From: Diadema setosum
Lineage: Eukaryota; Echinodermata; Echinoidea; Diadematoida; Diadematidae
Reading direction: 5' to 3'
Assembly (NCBI GenBank): GCA_033980235.1
Contig: CM067075.1
Span: 35,350,385 to 35,414,384 of the forward strand
DNA length: 64,000 nucleotides
Made by a program: the position numbers and the translations under genes
Notes under the pieces: generated by a model
Databases searched by the model: none
Seen by the model: the letters and a program-made list of their open reading frames with translations, nothing else
What the model was told of the DNA's origin: nothing
Shown here: piece after piece, positions 1-9,594 of the stretch
How positions within the stretch are numbered: position 1 is the stretch's first letter
Layout: every line of letters begins with the position of its first letter

Positions 1-276
1 CTATGGGAAATGAAATGAATACAAAGAAAAGTCACGACTTGCATGATAATTTTCCGATATTGTCTGATAGCTGCACAGAATGTTATCATGGTATTGTATA
101 CCCATAATAACAATGAAGAGGATATAATAACTTTTGTTATTCTATGATCAGTATTTCTCCTCTTGTTTTTATCATTATCATCTTCATCATCATCATTATC
201 ATGACTATCAATATTTAGGATTTTGTCGTCTTAATTATCATCAGTATTATAATTATCAATGTCGTTGTCCTCGCAG
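1..276 (+). other. intron sequence upstream of the integrin TM exon
   Basis: No coding potential was seen. The stretch is AT-rich with interrupted ATC/ATT trinucleotide runs around 170-260, and it ends in a splice acceptor (CCTCGCAG at 269-276). Earlier exons of the integrin gene would lie outside the window. Confidence 0.6.
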
Positions 277-399
277 ATCAGCATGGTCATTTTGACGGAG
301 CTTCAACCGCCCCAGCAGGCAGTTCTCTACTGGGTGTACGGAGTGGCCGTAGCTGGCGGGCTTTTAATACAACTTGTACTCATCTTCATCTTAAAAAGG
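277..399 (+). CDS. integrin alpha subunit, transmembrane exon (partial gene)
   Basis: This internal exon encodes 41 codons in phase 0, running from an AG acceptor (276) to a GT donor (400). The peptide begins with a juxtamembrane strand containing TELQPP. Integrin alpha chains typically have a T-E-V/L-x-P pattern just outside the membrane. About 25 hydrophobic residues follow (AVLYWVYG to LIFIL), then a Lys-Arg stop-transfer pair at the exon end. Joined in phase to the exon at 9439 it gives a membrane-to-cytoplasm junction ending in R-V-GFFKR, where integrin alphas usually have K-x-GFFKR. The product would be a type I membrane receptor that pairs with a beta subunit for matrix adhesion. The ectodomain exons (beta-propeller, thigh, calf) lie outside the window. 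I cannot tell which alpha subfamily it belongs to. Confidence 0.88.
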
Positions 400-569
400 G
401 TACGCAGGTTACTATAGCCCGTGATGGTCAGAAGTTTTATAAAACAGGGCGTCAAAATGCAGCTTATATTGTACCGAATTTCATCCTTTCCGTTTTCAGA
501 GGACGAGCTTAACAAGCCTTTTTGATAAGCACACGAAATTTCCACCTGTATTTGTTCTTGTTCTTGTTA

Positions 570-570
570 C

Positions 571-604
<34 letters not shown>

Positions 605-623
605 GCTGCTGCTGCTGCTGCTG
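570..623. repeat. (GTT)n-(GCT)n compound microsatellite
   Basis: About ten GTT units run directly into about seven GCT units inside the integrin intron. Confidence 0.9.
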
Positions 624-756
624 CTTACAATCTGGAGGCTATGTTATGTGTTAGTTGACTTGTGATTTATTTATACATAATAGTAATCTGCCTGAGAAGA
701 TGGTCCCTTGATGGCAAACAAACTCATCTTTCCATGAACGAGTGCAGATCAGTTCA

Positions 757-866
757 AATCTATTCATTTCAATTCAATTCAATATAATTAGATTAATTCC
801 AATTTAATTTAATTTAATTCAATTCAGTTCAATTCATTTTAATTTAATTCAATTTAATTCAATTCA
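757..866. repeat. degenerate AATTC/AATTT pentamer-rich tract
   Basis: Imperfect TTCAA/TTTAA pentamers repeat over about 110 bp. It is a low-complexity intronic tract. Confidence 0.75.
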
Positions 867-1490
867 ATGATTTATCCATTTCCATAAAGAAAATGCATGA
901 TACAAAAAATACGTTATCATAAGCTGGCAAGAGCTTTAAAAAAAAAAGGAAGATATTTCTTGAGACACATAAATCATGTCAATGGAAACACACCACTGAT
1001 GTTCCACAGGGATATTATAGTAATATAATGTGTTCTTCATATCTCGGATCAATGCATTCCCTCCACACCGGTCCCCTCCTCCTGCAGAACAAAGAAAGAA
1101 AACAGACAAAAGGAAGAGACGGAGAGAGGAAGCGAAATGTTCATAAAATCATCTTTCCTTTCTTCCCGGACATCTATATTGGAAGATGTTCTCTGCCAAC
1201 AGCAAAACGAAATCTGAATTTCTTTCTAATTTACTGAATTGCAAACTTCTCATGCAGCATGATTTGTAGTGTTTATATCTTTATCAGAATTTATTAATCT
1301 GCTTGTTTGGGCCTACAAGCATACCGAGGTTTGTTTAATAAAGCTGAAACCCTTTTTAAAGTATCGCATGTAATTCGTTAGCACTGTCTTGGAAACACGC
1401 TATTTTATATACTAATAAGAAAACAAAGGGTCGATTCGATTCACTTCGTATAGGTAGTTTATTTCTTCTCCAAAATAATATTATTCGATT

Positions 1491-2655
1491 TGTTACGACC
1501 ACAATCACTCTGAGAATGATCGCACAAAAAAAAAAACAATCAACTAATGTTCAGGCGGTTTATTAACAGCGATATTGTGGGTACAGACTCGTAATCGGTT
1601 TTCACATCAGTACAATAATGATCAATAGAAACAATTACAAATCGGTAATAGAATCACTTACATATTATGTTATCAAGTAGTCCTTTGAAAATGTTCAGAT
1701 ACGATGTTCGATGCACCGATGAATGATCCTCGACGCACCGATGAATGATTCCTCCGACGTAACTCCAAAGGCACAGGTTGCATTAATCCACAGTATAAAT
1801 CCAGAGTAAAATCCACGATAGATGTCCACGGTATAATGCTCACAGCGAAATGTGTAAAATCCAGACGTTATGACGACCACGTCCAGTTGATGCGTTGAAT
1901 GATGATTCACTTTATAATGTCCAGCGAGGAATCCAGCCCGTCACAGCTTTGCCGTAACAATGTCCGTTGGCATTAAAATATGGAGTCTATCTCCAACGTC
2001 GGCAAATTAATTCTCTGCAGGCAAAATGTCTCCCAGGCCTTATCTCCACAAACACAGTTTGTATAGCAGGTCAGCAGGTAACACAGGACTGACTATAACA
2101 CGTCGCTTCAGAGCCAGAAGTGACGTAACTCTCAGAGCAGAGGTGTTGGGTACTCTGCCTACCTCAGAATTTCTCCTGCTTATATACTATCCATTCACCC
2201 CTTTCTAGTACATTCTGTAATTTTCTCCAACCTGGGGCTACATACCTGAACATACTAGCAAGTCCAAATTCCAGGAATCCTGGATGACTCACTTCCTAAT
2301 ACGTGCATAACATCATTGCCAAAATTAACTACCAATCTCATTGGGCTACAAGGGCAGTGCCTCACTCAGCCAGCACTTCCCAGAATTTTCTGGAATGGGT
2401 TAAATCATTCTAGATTGAGTGAGCTATAATGTATTTCCTGTCAGATGCATACATGTACTGTAGCTACATTGTATACCATGTAGAAAATTCTCCACTGATC
2501 TGGTCAGCCTGTATGTACTATATCTAATATCATATAGAAGGTTCTACATTAATCTGGTCACCCTGTGTACATACAATGTACACATTAAAACAACCATGCA
2601 CACAGTCTTGATACATTAAACATGTACATAACTACTTGTGTGTACATTTGTGACA
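1491..2655 (-). repeat. 3' LTR of the retrotransposon (element orientation)
   Basis: This 1,165-bp LTR is the partner of 7791-8963. On the - strand an AATAAA signal lies at 1564-1559, about 70 nt before the element end, so polyadenylation near 1540 is plausible. With a start near the TATA box the R region would be unusually long (about 0.6 kb). Confidence 0.93.
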
Positions 2656-2666
2656 CCATCCCCCAT
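2656..2666 (-). promoter_or_regulatory. polypurine tract
   Basis: Directly next to the LTR at 2655 the - strand reads ATGGGGGATGG, with 9 purines in 11. The position is right for the plus-strand primer, although the tract is short. Confidence 0.6.
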
Positions 2667-2976
2667 GGGAAAAAGAAAGCCTTGCCGTAGCAAGGGTTTC
2701 TTTTACCTTCACAATTTCTCATTGTTATTTACAATGAATGTGAGGTACAATCCAAGTCAAGCAACAATAATCACATACTATCACATGCCTTTTGAATAGC
2801 TGCATTAATTCCATGTTCTCTTTTCATGGATACCATTTACAATGATATTGCTTGGATTCTTGGAGCTTATACATGTACAATCATGTCAAACATTAATGGA
2901 TATATGCTAAACACATACAATGTACACTGTAAGTGATATGCGGTGAAAACTTTTCACCTTCGATACTCTCTTCATG

Positions 2977-3999
2977 TTACACTCTTGACAAAGCGTCAGC
3001 AATTACATTATTTTTGCCTGCCACATGTTTGATTTTGAGAGCATATGGCTGCGTCATCATGCTCCATCTGAACAGTCTGTTGTTCTTCATTTTGAACCGG
3101 TCTAAAAAGACCAAGGGGTTGTGGTCAGTATAGACCGTGATCTCCCCTTTGCTATTGGTCAAGTACACTTCATATTGCTGGAGGGCAAGGATGAGACTGA
3201 GAGCCTCCTTCTCGATAGTTGAGTATTTTTTCTGGTATGCGTTCAGTTTTCTGGAAAAGTAGCTAACCGGACGTTCAGTGCCTTCTTCATCTTCTTGGAG
3301 CAAAACTGCTCCCACTCCTACATCGCTAGCATCTATTGCCACCTTGAATGGCTTTTGGAAGTCAGGAGCTGCCAGAACAGGCTCATTAGCAAGAACTGCT
3401 TTTAGTTTCTCAAAGGCTCTTTGACACTCATCAGTCCAGGTGTACTTTGCCTTGCCCTTCAGCAGGTTTGTTAGGGGGGTGACTACAGTGCTGAAATTCG
3501 GTACAAATTTCCTGTAGAAACCAGCCATGCCCAGAAATCTGAGCAACTCCTTCTTGGATTGGGGGATGGGAAAGCCTAGTATAGCTTCTACCTTGGCTTC
3601 TCTTGGCAATACCTGTCCCTGACCGACTACATGCCCGAGATACACCACTTTGGCCTTTGCAAATTCACTCTTTCCCAGATTAATCACCAATCCAGCCTCC
3701 TTCAGTCGATCAAAGAGTTGCCGCAAGTGTGTAATGTGCTCTTCCCACGTGTCACTATACACTAGGATGTCATCAATGTATACTACACAGTTGTCAAGTC
3801 CGGCAATGATTTGGTTTGTCAGCCGTTGGAAGGTGGCCGGAGCATTTTTCATGCCGAATGGCATTACTTTGCATTGGAACAAGCCATCTGGTGTGGCAAA
3901 GGCAGAAATCTCTCTGGCTTTGTCGGTCAAGGGCACTTGCCAGTATCCCTTTAGAAGGTCTATTTTACTGACATATGCAGAATTTCCGACCCTGTCAAT
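2977..3999 (-). CDS. RT (palm/thumb) and RNase H, after the frameshift
   Basis: This 341-codon frame continues the reverse transcriptase in the frame reached after the 4-bp duplication at 3999-4006. It has the RT palm motif YIDD (3780-3769) within YIDDILVYS. The thumb follows, then a tethered RNase H with DASDVGVGAVL, the catalytic E of STIEKEALS, and YTDHNPL. It ends in the typical ADALSRV tail followed by a TAA stop. Nothing env-like lies between the stop and the 3' LTR; the 310-nt gap holds only a short hairpin and the polypurine tract. In an intact copy it would be continuous with the ORF ending at 3995. Confidence 0.88.
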   Translation of the reverse strand: MDRVGNSAYVSKIDLLKGYWQVPLTDKAREISAFATPDGLFQCKVMPFGMKNAPATFQRLTNQIIAGLDNCVVYIDDILVYSDTWEEHITHLRQLFDRLKEAGLVINLGKSEFAKAKVVYLGHVVGQGQVLPREAKVEAILGFPIPQSKKELLRFLGMAGFYRKFVPNFSTVVTPLTNLLKGKAKYTWTDECQRAFEKLKAVLANEPVLAAPDFQKPFKVAIDASDVGVGAVLLQEDEEGTERPVSYFSRKLNAYQKKYSTIEKEALSLILALQQYEVYLTNSKGEITVYTDHNPLVFLDRFKMKNNRLFRWSMMTQPYALKIKHVAGKNNVIADALSRV

Positions 4000-6900
4000 G
4001 CATGCAGTCTTCTAGTCTGGGAATGGGGAAAGAATCTGTTTTCGTCACGGCGTTTACCTTTCGGTAATCTATACAGAATCTTTGAGACCCATCCGGTTTG
4101 GGCACCATGACGATTGGGGAGCTCCAACTGTTTTTACTCGGTTCTATTATGTCATTGTCTAGCATGTATTGAACCTCTTCCCTTACTTTCTGCAGTTTGC
4201 TCGGGTTTGACCTGTAAGGGTTTTGCTTGATAGGGTCAGCATCTCCTACATCAACATCATGTACAGCCAGAGGGGTGCAACCTGGTTTGTCTTTACACAC
4301 TTCTTTGTACTCATGTAACAGACTAGTCACATCTTTCCTCTGATTTTCAGGTAGGTAGTTCAGTGCCTCATCTACTTTCCCTAATATCTCTGAGTTAGAC
4401 AACCTGGCACTAGAGGGCTCACTTCCATTCTCATCTTGAGCTTCTCCCTCTTCATCTACTTCCTCTTCTACCACCTGAGCTACACCTACAGGCTGACTAG
4501 CCTTTCTCTCATAGTACTCTTTCAGCATGTTTACATGACACACCCTCTGATCTTTTCGTCTGTCTGGCGCACTGATCACATAGTTCACATCATTGAGTTT
4601 CTTTTTGACACAGTATGGGCCACTGAACTTGGCTTTCAGTGGTTCACCTTGTATGGGCAGCAGTACAAGAACTTTGTCACCTGGTTTGAAGGTTCGGGCT
4701 TTGGCATTTTTGTCTGCCTTTCTCTTCATAGAGTCTTGTGACACTTTCAAGTGTTCCCTAGCTACCTCACAAGCCTTTGAAAGCCTTTCACGAAACTTTG
4801 ACACATAGTCAAGTAGGTGGACCTCATCATCCTCAGTCATGAATTTCTCTTTGATGAGCTTCAGTGGGCCCCTAACTTCATGACCGTACACCAACTCAAA
4901 TGGGCTGAAACCCGTCGACTCATTTGGGGAGTCCCTCGTTGCGAACAGCAGGAAAGGGATGCCCTTATCCCAATCCTCGGGATACTCCTCACAAAATGCC
5001 CTAATCATTGTCTTTAGGGTCTGGTGGTAGCGCTCCAACGCACCTTGGGATTGGGGATGATAAGCTGACGACTTCAGCTGCTTCACACCCAAACGATACA
5101 TCACCTCTTGAAATATGCCTGACATGAAATTTGACCCTTGGTCAGACTGCACTTCCTTGGGCAACCCATACCTAGTGAAAAACTGCACTAGAGCATCTAC
5201 CACAGTCTTGGCAGTGATATTTCGCAATGGGATAGCCTCTGGAAACCGTGTAGACATATCCATGATTGTCAAGAGGTACTTATGACCCGATCTAGTCCTA
5301 GGCAAAGGTCCAACACAGTCAACTAGAACCCGACTGAATGGTTCTTCAAACGCAGGTATCGGAATCAATGGCGCCGGCTTCACTGAATGCTGTGGTTTAC
5401 CAGCCACTTGACATGTGTGACAAGTCTTGCAAAACTCAGCCACATCCACATTCAACCCTGGCCAAAAGAAATGCCTCATGATCCGATCCTTTGTTTTTCT
5501 GACGCCTAAATGGCCGCCAACAGGTAACTCGTTAGCAATCCTCAAGATCTCACCGCGGTAACTAGGAGGGACAACAACTTGACGGACCACCGTCCAATCC
5601 TCATCAGCTGGCCTATGGGGAGGTCTCCACTTCCTCATCAAAATGCCATCTTTGACATAATAGCACTCAGGGACCTTTTCAGCCTCAGCCTCAGAACACG
5701 CCGTCTGAGACAAGCCTTTCAACTCAGAGTCTGCCTGCTGTGCTTCAACCAAGGAAGACTTGCTAAACAGCCCATAACTGTTAGCCTCGGAGCCTAATAC
5801 AGCAACCCCATCATTCAAATCCTTGAAAAAGGTTTCTGCCAACCAAACACCGGAATTCTCCTCCACATCAACAGAATCCGCATCATCTTGAACAGCTCTA
5901 CGAGCCTGAGACCTAGTCACAACACAATCTGGGAAAATCCCAGGAAACTCCTGCAACTGCTCAGTTTCAGCAACCACTACTGGTTTATCCGAAACAACTG
6001 GAGACGCAACCACCTTGTCCCCAGCCAAGTCATTCCCCAACAAAAAGTCAATGCCTACCATGGGCAACTCAGGAACAACTCCAACAGTGACAGGACCAGA
6101 AACTAGGTCACACTTCAAATCCACTCTATACAGTGGAACTGATATATAACTGCCATCAACAGTCTGAATCAAGACTTTTGCATTCACTGCACTATCTGGT
6201 GGAAAAGTCATACCACCATCCACCATCAACGACTGAGAGGCCCCCGTATCCCGTAGGATGAGTACTGGTTTACCTGCCTCACAAGAAGTACATGGAGTCA
6301 CCTCACCATCAAACAAAAAGCTACGATAGCTCTCATCCACCTGCTTAGTCCTATCTTTGAATTTGGGAGATCGACTTTCAATGGCCTGTGTTTTATTGAA
6401 AGGGACACTATTTTCGGGTAGGACACTTTTTGACATGACAAATCCCATGTCCTTCTTTGTTTTGTTTTGCAACTTCCAACACTGTGACTTTACATGCCCT
6501 GTCTTGTTACAGTGAAAACATTTGATGACATTTGCACTTGTACTGGACCCTTTGTCAGATTGAGGCTTTGGTGCCGATGAAGTTTCAGAACTCGTGCCTT
6601 TTTCAGAACCAGCATTCTTTGGATTGCTCGACTGATTTTTGTCTCTCTTATTTCCAGAGAAATTCCTGAAAGGTGGTCTGTTGTCATTTCTGTGGGTCAG
6701 CTCATACTCATCAGCCATCAAGGCTGCTTTATGCAAATTTGTCACTTTGTGATCATCCAAATGCGACCTCACACTGAAAGCAACACTCTTTTTGAATTCT
6801 TCCAAGAGAACAACCTCACGTAGGTTCTCAAAATCCTGATCCACTTTCAGGGACCTGTACCACCTATCGAACATCATTTCTTTTTCACGAGCAAACTCAA

Positions 6901-7489
6901 CATGTGTCTGGCCTGGTTTGCGGTACGAATTTCTGAACTTGTGTCTGTACGCCTCTGGCCCCAACTCATAAGCATTCAACACTGCTTTCTTGACTGTAGC
7001 ATAGTCACGTGATTGCTCTTTTGAGAGAGATGAGTACACATCAGCTGCTTTGCCGACAAACACACTTTGAAGGAGCATAGGCCAAAATTCCTGTGGCCAG
7101 TTCAAACTGTCAGCCACCTTCTCAAATGACACAAAATATGCATCAACTCTATTTTCTTCAAACTTTGGAACCAATCGAATGTTCTTAGCCAAATCAAATT
7201 CGGGGGGAGCCCTTTCACGATTTCCAACAGTCTGTGCATCAGTCAATTCCATCTCACGCAATTTCAATTGTTGCTCCACTTCAAGTTTTTTCATTTCCAT
7301 TTCTCTTTGTTTGTCCCTTTCCTTCATTTCCATTTCTAATCTAATCTTCTCTTTCTCCAGCTCTAATTCCCTTGTTCTTTCTCTCTCCTTCATTTCCATT
7401 TCTCTCTCCTTCATTTGCAATTTAGGAAGCTCAAGCCGTGTTTGATCCGAAATTTGAGCTTGATCTGAAGTGTCAATTTCTTCTTTCAA
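3995..7489 (-). CDS. Gag-protease-integrase-RT (N-terminal part) polyprotein
   Basis: An uninterrupted frame of about 1,164 codons; its upstream limit is the gag frameshift, not a true start. A charged, Glu/Lys/Met-rich coiled-coil-like stretch (residues about 25-85) is followed by the Gag core. A CCHC zinc knuckle (C-x2-C-x4-H-x4-C) lies at 6520-6479. The protease motif LRDTGAS is near 6250-6235. The integrase follows: zinc region 5560-5410, catalytic Asp near 5318, Asp in SDQGSNF near 5146, Glu in GALERYH near 5036, and a GPY motif near 4625. The RT fingers begin about 4370 and include FCIDYRKVN (about 4082-4050). The frame ends in RT at an apparent 4-bp duplication (TGCATGCA, 3999-4006). 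The first His of the integrase HHCC zinc site appears to be Asn. Confidence 0.9.
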   Translation of the reverse strand: MKEEIDTSDQAQISDQTRLELPKLQMKEREMEMKERERTRELELEKEKIRLEMEMKERDKQREMEMKKLEVEQQLKLREMELTDAQTVGNRERAPPEFDLAKNIRLVPKFEENRVDAYFVSFEKVADSLNWPQEFWPMLLQSVFVGKAADVYSSLSKEQSRDYATVKKAVLNAYELGPEAYRHKFRNSYRKPGQTHVEFAREKEMMFDRWYRSLKVDQDFENLREVVLLEEFKKSVAFSVRSHLDDHKVTNLHKAALMADEYELTHRNDNRPPFRNFSGNKRDKNQSSNPKNAGSEKGTSSETSSAPKPQSDKGSSTSANVIKCFHCNKTGHVKSQCWKLQNKTKKDMGFVMSKSVLPENSVPFNKTQAIESRSPKFKDRTKQVDESYRSFLFDGEVTPCTSCEAGKPVLILRDTGASQSLMVDGGMTFPPDSAVNAKVLIQTVDGSYISVPLYRVDLKCDLVSGPVTVGVVPELPMVGIDFLLGNDLAGDKVVASPVVSDKPVVVAETEQLQEFPGIFPDCVVTRSQARRAVQDDADSVDVEENSGVWLAETFFKDLNDGVAVLGSEANSYGLFSKSSLVEAQQADSELKGLSQTACSEAEAEKVPECYYVKDGILMRKWRPPHRPADEDWTVVRQVVVPPSYRGEILRIANELPVGGHLGVRKTKDRIMRHFFWPGLNVDVAEFCKTCHTCQVAGKPQHSVKPAPLIPIPAFEEPFSRVLVDCVGPLPRTRSGHKYLLTIMDMSTRFPEAIPLRNITAKTVVDALVQFFTRYGLPKEVQSDQGSNFMSGIFQEVMYRLGVKQLKSSAYHPQSQGALERYHQTLKTMIRAFCEEYPEDWDKGIPFLLFATRDSPNESTGFSPFELVYGHEVRGPLKLIKEKFMTEDDEVHLLDYVSKFRERLSKACEVAREHLKVSQDSMKRKADKNAKARTFKPGDKVLVLLPIQGEPLKAKFSGPYCVKKKLNDVNYVISAPDRRKDQRVCHVNMLKEYYERKASQPVGVAQVVEEEVDEEGEAQDENGSEPSSARLSNSEILGKVDEALNYLPENQRKDVTSLLHEYKEVCKDKPGCTPLAVHDVDVGDADPIKQNPYRSNPSKLQKVREEVQYMLDNDIIEPSKNSWSSPIVMVPKPDGSQRFCIDYRKVNAVTKTDSFPIPRLEDCMH

Positions 7490-7640
7490 GAATCTCTGCC
7501 TTTCTTACACCTTGTGGAACATCTACATTTAAATGCTGTGCAATAGCAGTCAAATCACATTTGCGTAACCTTTGCAAATCTTTGAGGGACAAATCTGTCC
7601 TCTGAACAAATGCCTGAACATCCATTGTACTGATTGACAT
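7473..7640 (-). pseudogene. gag, N-terminal fragment before a frameshift
   Basis: The first in-frame ATG after the primer binding site is at 7640 (MSISTMDVQ). A second ATG, at 7625, is possible. The frame runs about 55 codons and ends at 7473. The segment around residues 18-50 has alternating Leu and charged residues ending in RKAEIL, like the SAP-like helical start of some metazoan Gypsy Gag proteins. The frame is broken near 7485-7495. The rest of Gag continues in the frame one base further on, which fits one extra base in this copy. A two-codon ATG-TGA lies just upstream near 7646. Confidence 0.7.
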
Positions 7641-7767
7641 TGTCACATGTATTACACACAATATACAATGCAAACAATCAACTCAACTGGTATTTTGTCT
7701 GTACGGACTGTACCAATATTCTAGGTTCCGGAACGTTCCAAATTCTAAGTTTTGGCTTTAAATTCAC

Positions 7768-7785
7768 TTCCCGGACAAGCCCCCA
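7768..7785 (-). promoter_or_regulatory. primer binding site (tRNA-Pro type)
   Basis: Five nucleotides inside the 5' LTR, the - strand reads TGGGGGCTTGTCCGGGAA. It differs at two positions from the well-known tRNA-Pro primer binding site of mammalian gammaretroviruses. The position next to the LTR and the TGG start fit minus-strand priming. Confidence 0.8.
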
Positions 7786-7790
7786 AATTT

Positions 7791-8963
7791 TGTTACGACC
7801 ATAATCACTCTGAGAATGATCGCACAAAAAAAAACAAAAAAAAAAACAATCAACTAATGTTCAGGCGGTTTATTAACAGCGATATTGTGGGTACAGACTC
7901 GTAATCGGCTTTCACATCAGTACAATAATGATCAATAGAAACAATTACAAATCGGTAATAGAATCACTTACATATTATGTTATCAAGTAGTCCTTTGAAA
8001 ATGTTCAGATACGATGTTCGATGCACCGATGAATGATCCTTGACGCACCGATGAATGATTTCTCCGACGTAACTCCAAAGGCACAGGTTGCATTAATCCA
8101 CAGTATAAATCCAGGGTAAAATCCACGATAGATGTCCGGTATAATTTTCACAGCGAAATGTGTAAAATCCAGACGTTATGACGACCACGTCCAGTTGATG
8201 CGTTGAATGATGATTCACTTTATAATGTCCAGCGAGGAATCCAGCCCGTCACAGCTTTGCCGTAACAATGTCCGTTGACATTAAAATATGGAGTCTATCT
8301 CCAACGTCGGCAAATTAATTCTCTGCAGGCAAAATGTCTCCCAGGCCTTATCTCCACAAACACAGTTTGTATAGCAGGTCAGCAGGTAACACAGGACTGA
8401 CTATAACACGTCGCTTCAGAGCCAGAAGTGACGTAACTCTCAGAGCAGAGGTGTTGGGTACTCTGCCTACCTCAGAATTTCTCCTGCTTATATACTATCC
8501 ATTCACCCCTTTCTAGTACATTCTGTAATTTTCTCCAACCTGGGGCTACATACCTGAACATACTAGCAAGTCCAAATTCCAGGAATCCTGGATGACTCAC
8601 TTCCTAATATGTGCATAACATCATTGCCAAAATTAACTACCAATCACATTGGGCTACAAGGGCAGTGCCTCACTCAGCCAGCACTTCCCAGAATTTTCTG
8701 GAATGGGTTAAATCATTCTAGATTGAGTGAGCTATAATGTATTTCCTGTCAGATGCATACATGTACTGTAGCTACATTGTATACCATGTAGAAAATTCTC
8801 CACTGATCTGGTCAGCCTGTATGTACTATATCTAATATCATCTAGAAGGTTCTACATTAATCTGGTCACCCTGTGTACATACAATGTACACATTAAAACA
8901 ACCATGCACACAGCCTTGATACATTAAACATGTACATAACTACTTGTGTGTACATTTGTGACA
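7791..8963 (-). repeat. 5' LTR of the retrotransposon (element orientation)
   Basis: This 1,173-bp LTR is about 99% identical to the copy at 1491-2655. Differences are about 12 substitutions, a 2-nt indel near 8137 and a variable A-tract at 7826-7846. It should carry the element promoter on the - strand. A 60-codon open frame at 8334-8516 is antisense to the element and is also present in the other LTR. It is probably chance. Confidence 0.95.
8428..8494 (-). promoter_or_regulatory. LTR promoter: TATA box and CRE-like site
   Basis: On the - strand TATATAAG lies at 8494-8487, the best TATA match in the LTR. A CRE-like GTTACGTCAC lies about 50 nt downstream (8437-8428). By the usual spacing, transcription would start near 8460. 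The same motifs occur in the other LTR. The start site is inferred. Confidence 0.5.
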
Positions 8964-9438
8964 GATTGTTGGTGCCTACATACTCAAAACGCGATAATAA
9001 GCAGTGGTGTGATTACGTGAGCGAACATTACAAGCTATAATGAATCACTTAATGCAGGTCTAAAATATTAATGGGGAAAAACAATGAACTGCGTCTATTT
9101 TGATGTGTTGTGTGGTCTGCTTGATATCATTGAACCATTTTCGGTGATCCACAGGACATAGAACATACAATTCGTAAAAGTTTTCAAAGGCAACTATTGA
9201 TTGAAAAAAAAAAACAACAAACAAGCATCCATTTCAAGGTCTACAGTGCCAAAAGTTCAATCTGGATTGCGTTGGGTATACGGTTGTACTGCTATTAACA
9301 AATAATAAATACATCGCAACTTCTCACAGCATTAATCAATGAAGTATAATTCCTTGAAACAAGAGTGACATGAATGAGTGTGATGTGTTGTGTGTACCCA
9401 ATTTATGTCTCATTTCTGTCTGTCTGTCATTTCTATAG

Positions 9439-9594
9439 GTCGGATTCTTCAAACGTAAGAAGATTTCCCCAAAGCAGCGCAAGGTGTTTATAAGAGAGCC
9501 CAGCCAGAAAGCCAAAATGGCGCGGGATTCATCGTTGGAAGAACCGGCACCTGTTGTGACTGATCCGCTCAATTCAACAGAAAATGATGCATGA
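9439..9594 (+). CDS. integrin alpha subunit, cytoplasmic tail exon (C-terminus)
   Basis: This last coding exon follows the TTTCTATAG acceptor and encodes 51 residues, ending TGA at 9592-9594. It opens with VGFFKRKK. GFFKR is the near-invariant membrane-proximal motif of integrin alpha tails. It binds the beta tail in the inactive receptor and recruits proteins such as calreticulin and SHARPIN (family knowledge). The rest is basic at first (KQRKVF, REPSQKAK) and then acidic and Pro/Thr-rich, without the long acidic tract of some vertebrate alphas. At about 50 residues it is longer than most vertebrate alpha tails. The phase matches the exon at 277-399. Confidence 0.9.
   Translation, partial: VGFFKRKKISPKQRKVFIREPSQKAKMARDSSLEEPAPVVTDPLNSTENDA

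Larger units (their letters stand above)
1491..8963 (-). mobile_element. Ty3/Gypsy-superfamily LTR retrotransposon, Gmr1-type order
   Basis: This is a 7.47-kb element with long terminal repeats, read from 8963 to 1491. Both LTRs start TGT and end ACA on the + strand. The flanks share a 4-bp target duplication GATT (1487-1490 and 8964-8967). In element order the sequence shows a primer binding site, Gag with a CCHC knuckle, an aspartic protease (DTGA), an integrase (zinc region, DDE core, GPY module), a reverse transcriptase (YIDD) and an RNase H. Integrase upstream of RT is Copia-like order on a Gypsy-type RT; from published work this defines the Gmr1 group of deuterostomes. No envelope-like ORF follows RNase H. 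Two frameshifts make this copy non-autonomous, but there is no in-frame stop in the 3.5-kb central ORF. I counted about 12 substitutions between the LTRs, so the insertion is fairly recent. Confidence 0.93.
400..9438 (+). other. integrin alpha intron carrying an antisense retrotransposon
   Basis: This intron separates the transmembrane and cytoplasmic-tail exons. It is 9,039 nt long, of which 7,473 nt are the LTR retrotransposon at 1491-8963, leaving a pre-insertion length of about 1.57 kb. The remaining flanks (400-1490 and 8964-9438) hold simple repeats and no recognisable genes. The acceptor is TTTCTATAG ending at 9438. Translation running past the donor would add V-R-R-L-L and then stop. 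Confidence 0.8.

Noticed and set aside
2026..2208. 60-codon open frame, also present at 8334-8516
   Set aside because: It lies inside both LTRs on the strand opposite to the element genes. Being in both copies only reflects LTR identity; there is no known motif.
2656..2976. possible envelope gene between RNase H and LTR
   Set aside because: Only about 320 nt with no open frame; it contains just the polypurine tract and a small hairpin.
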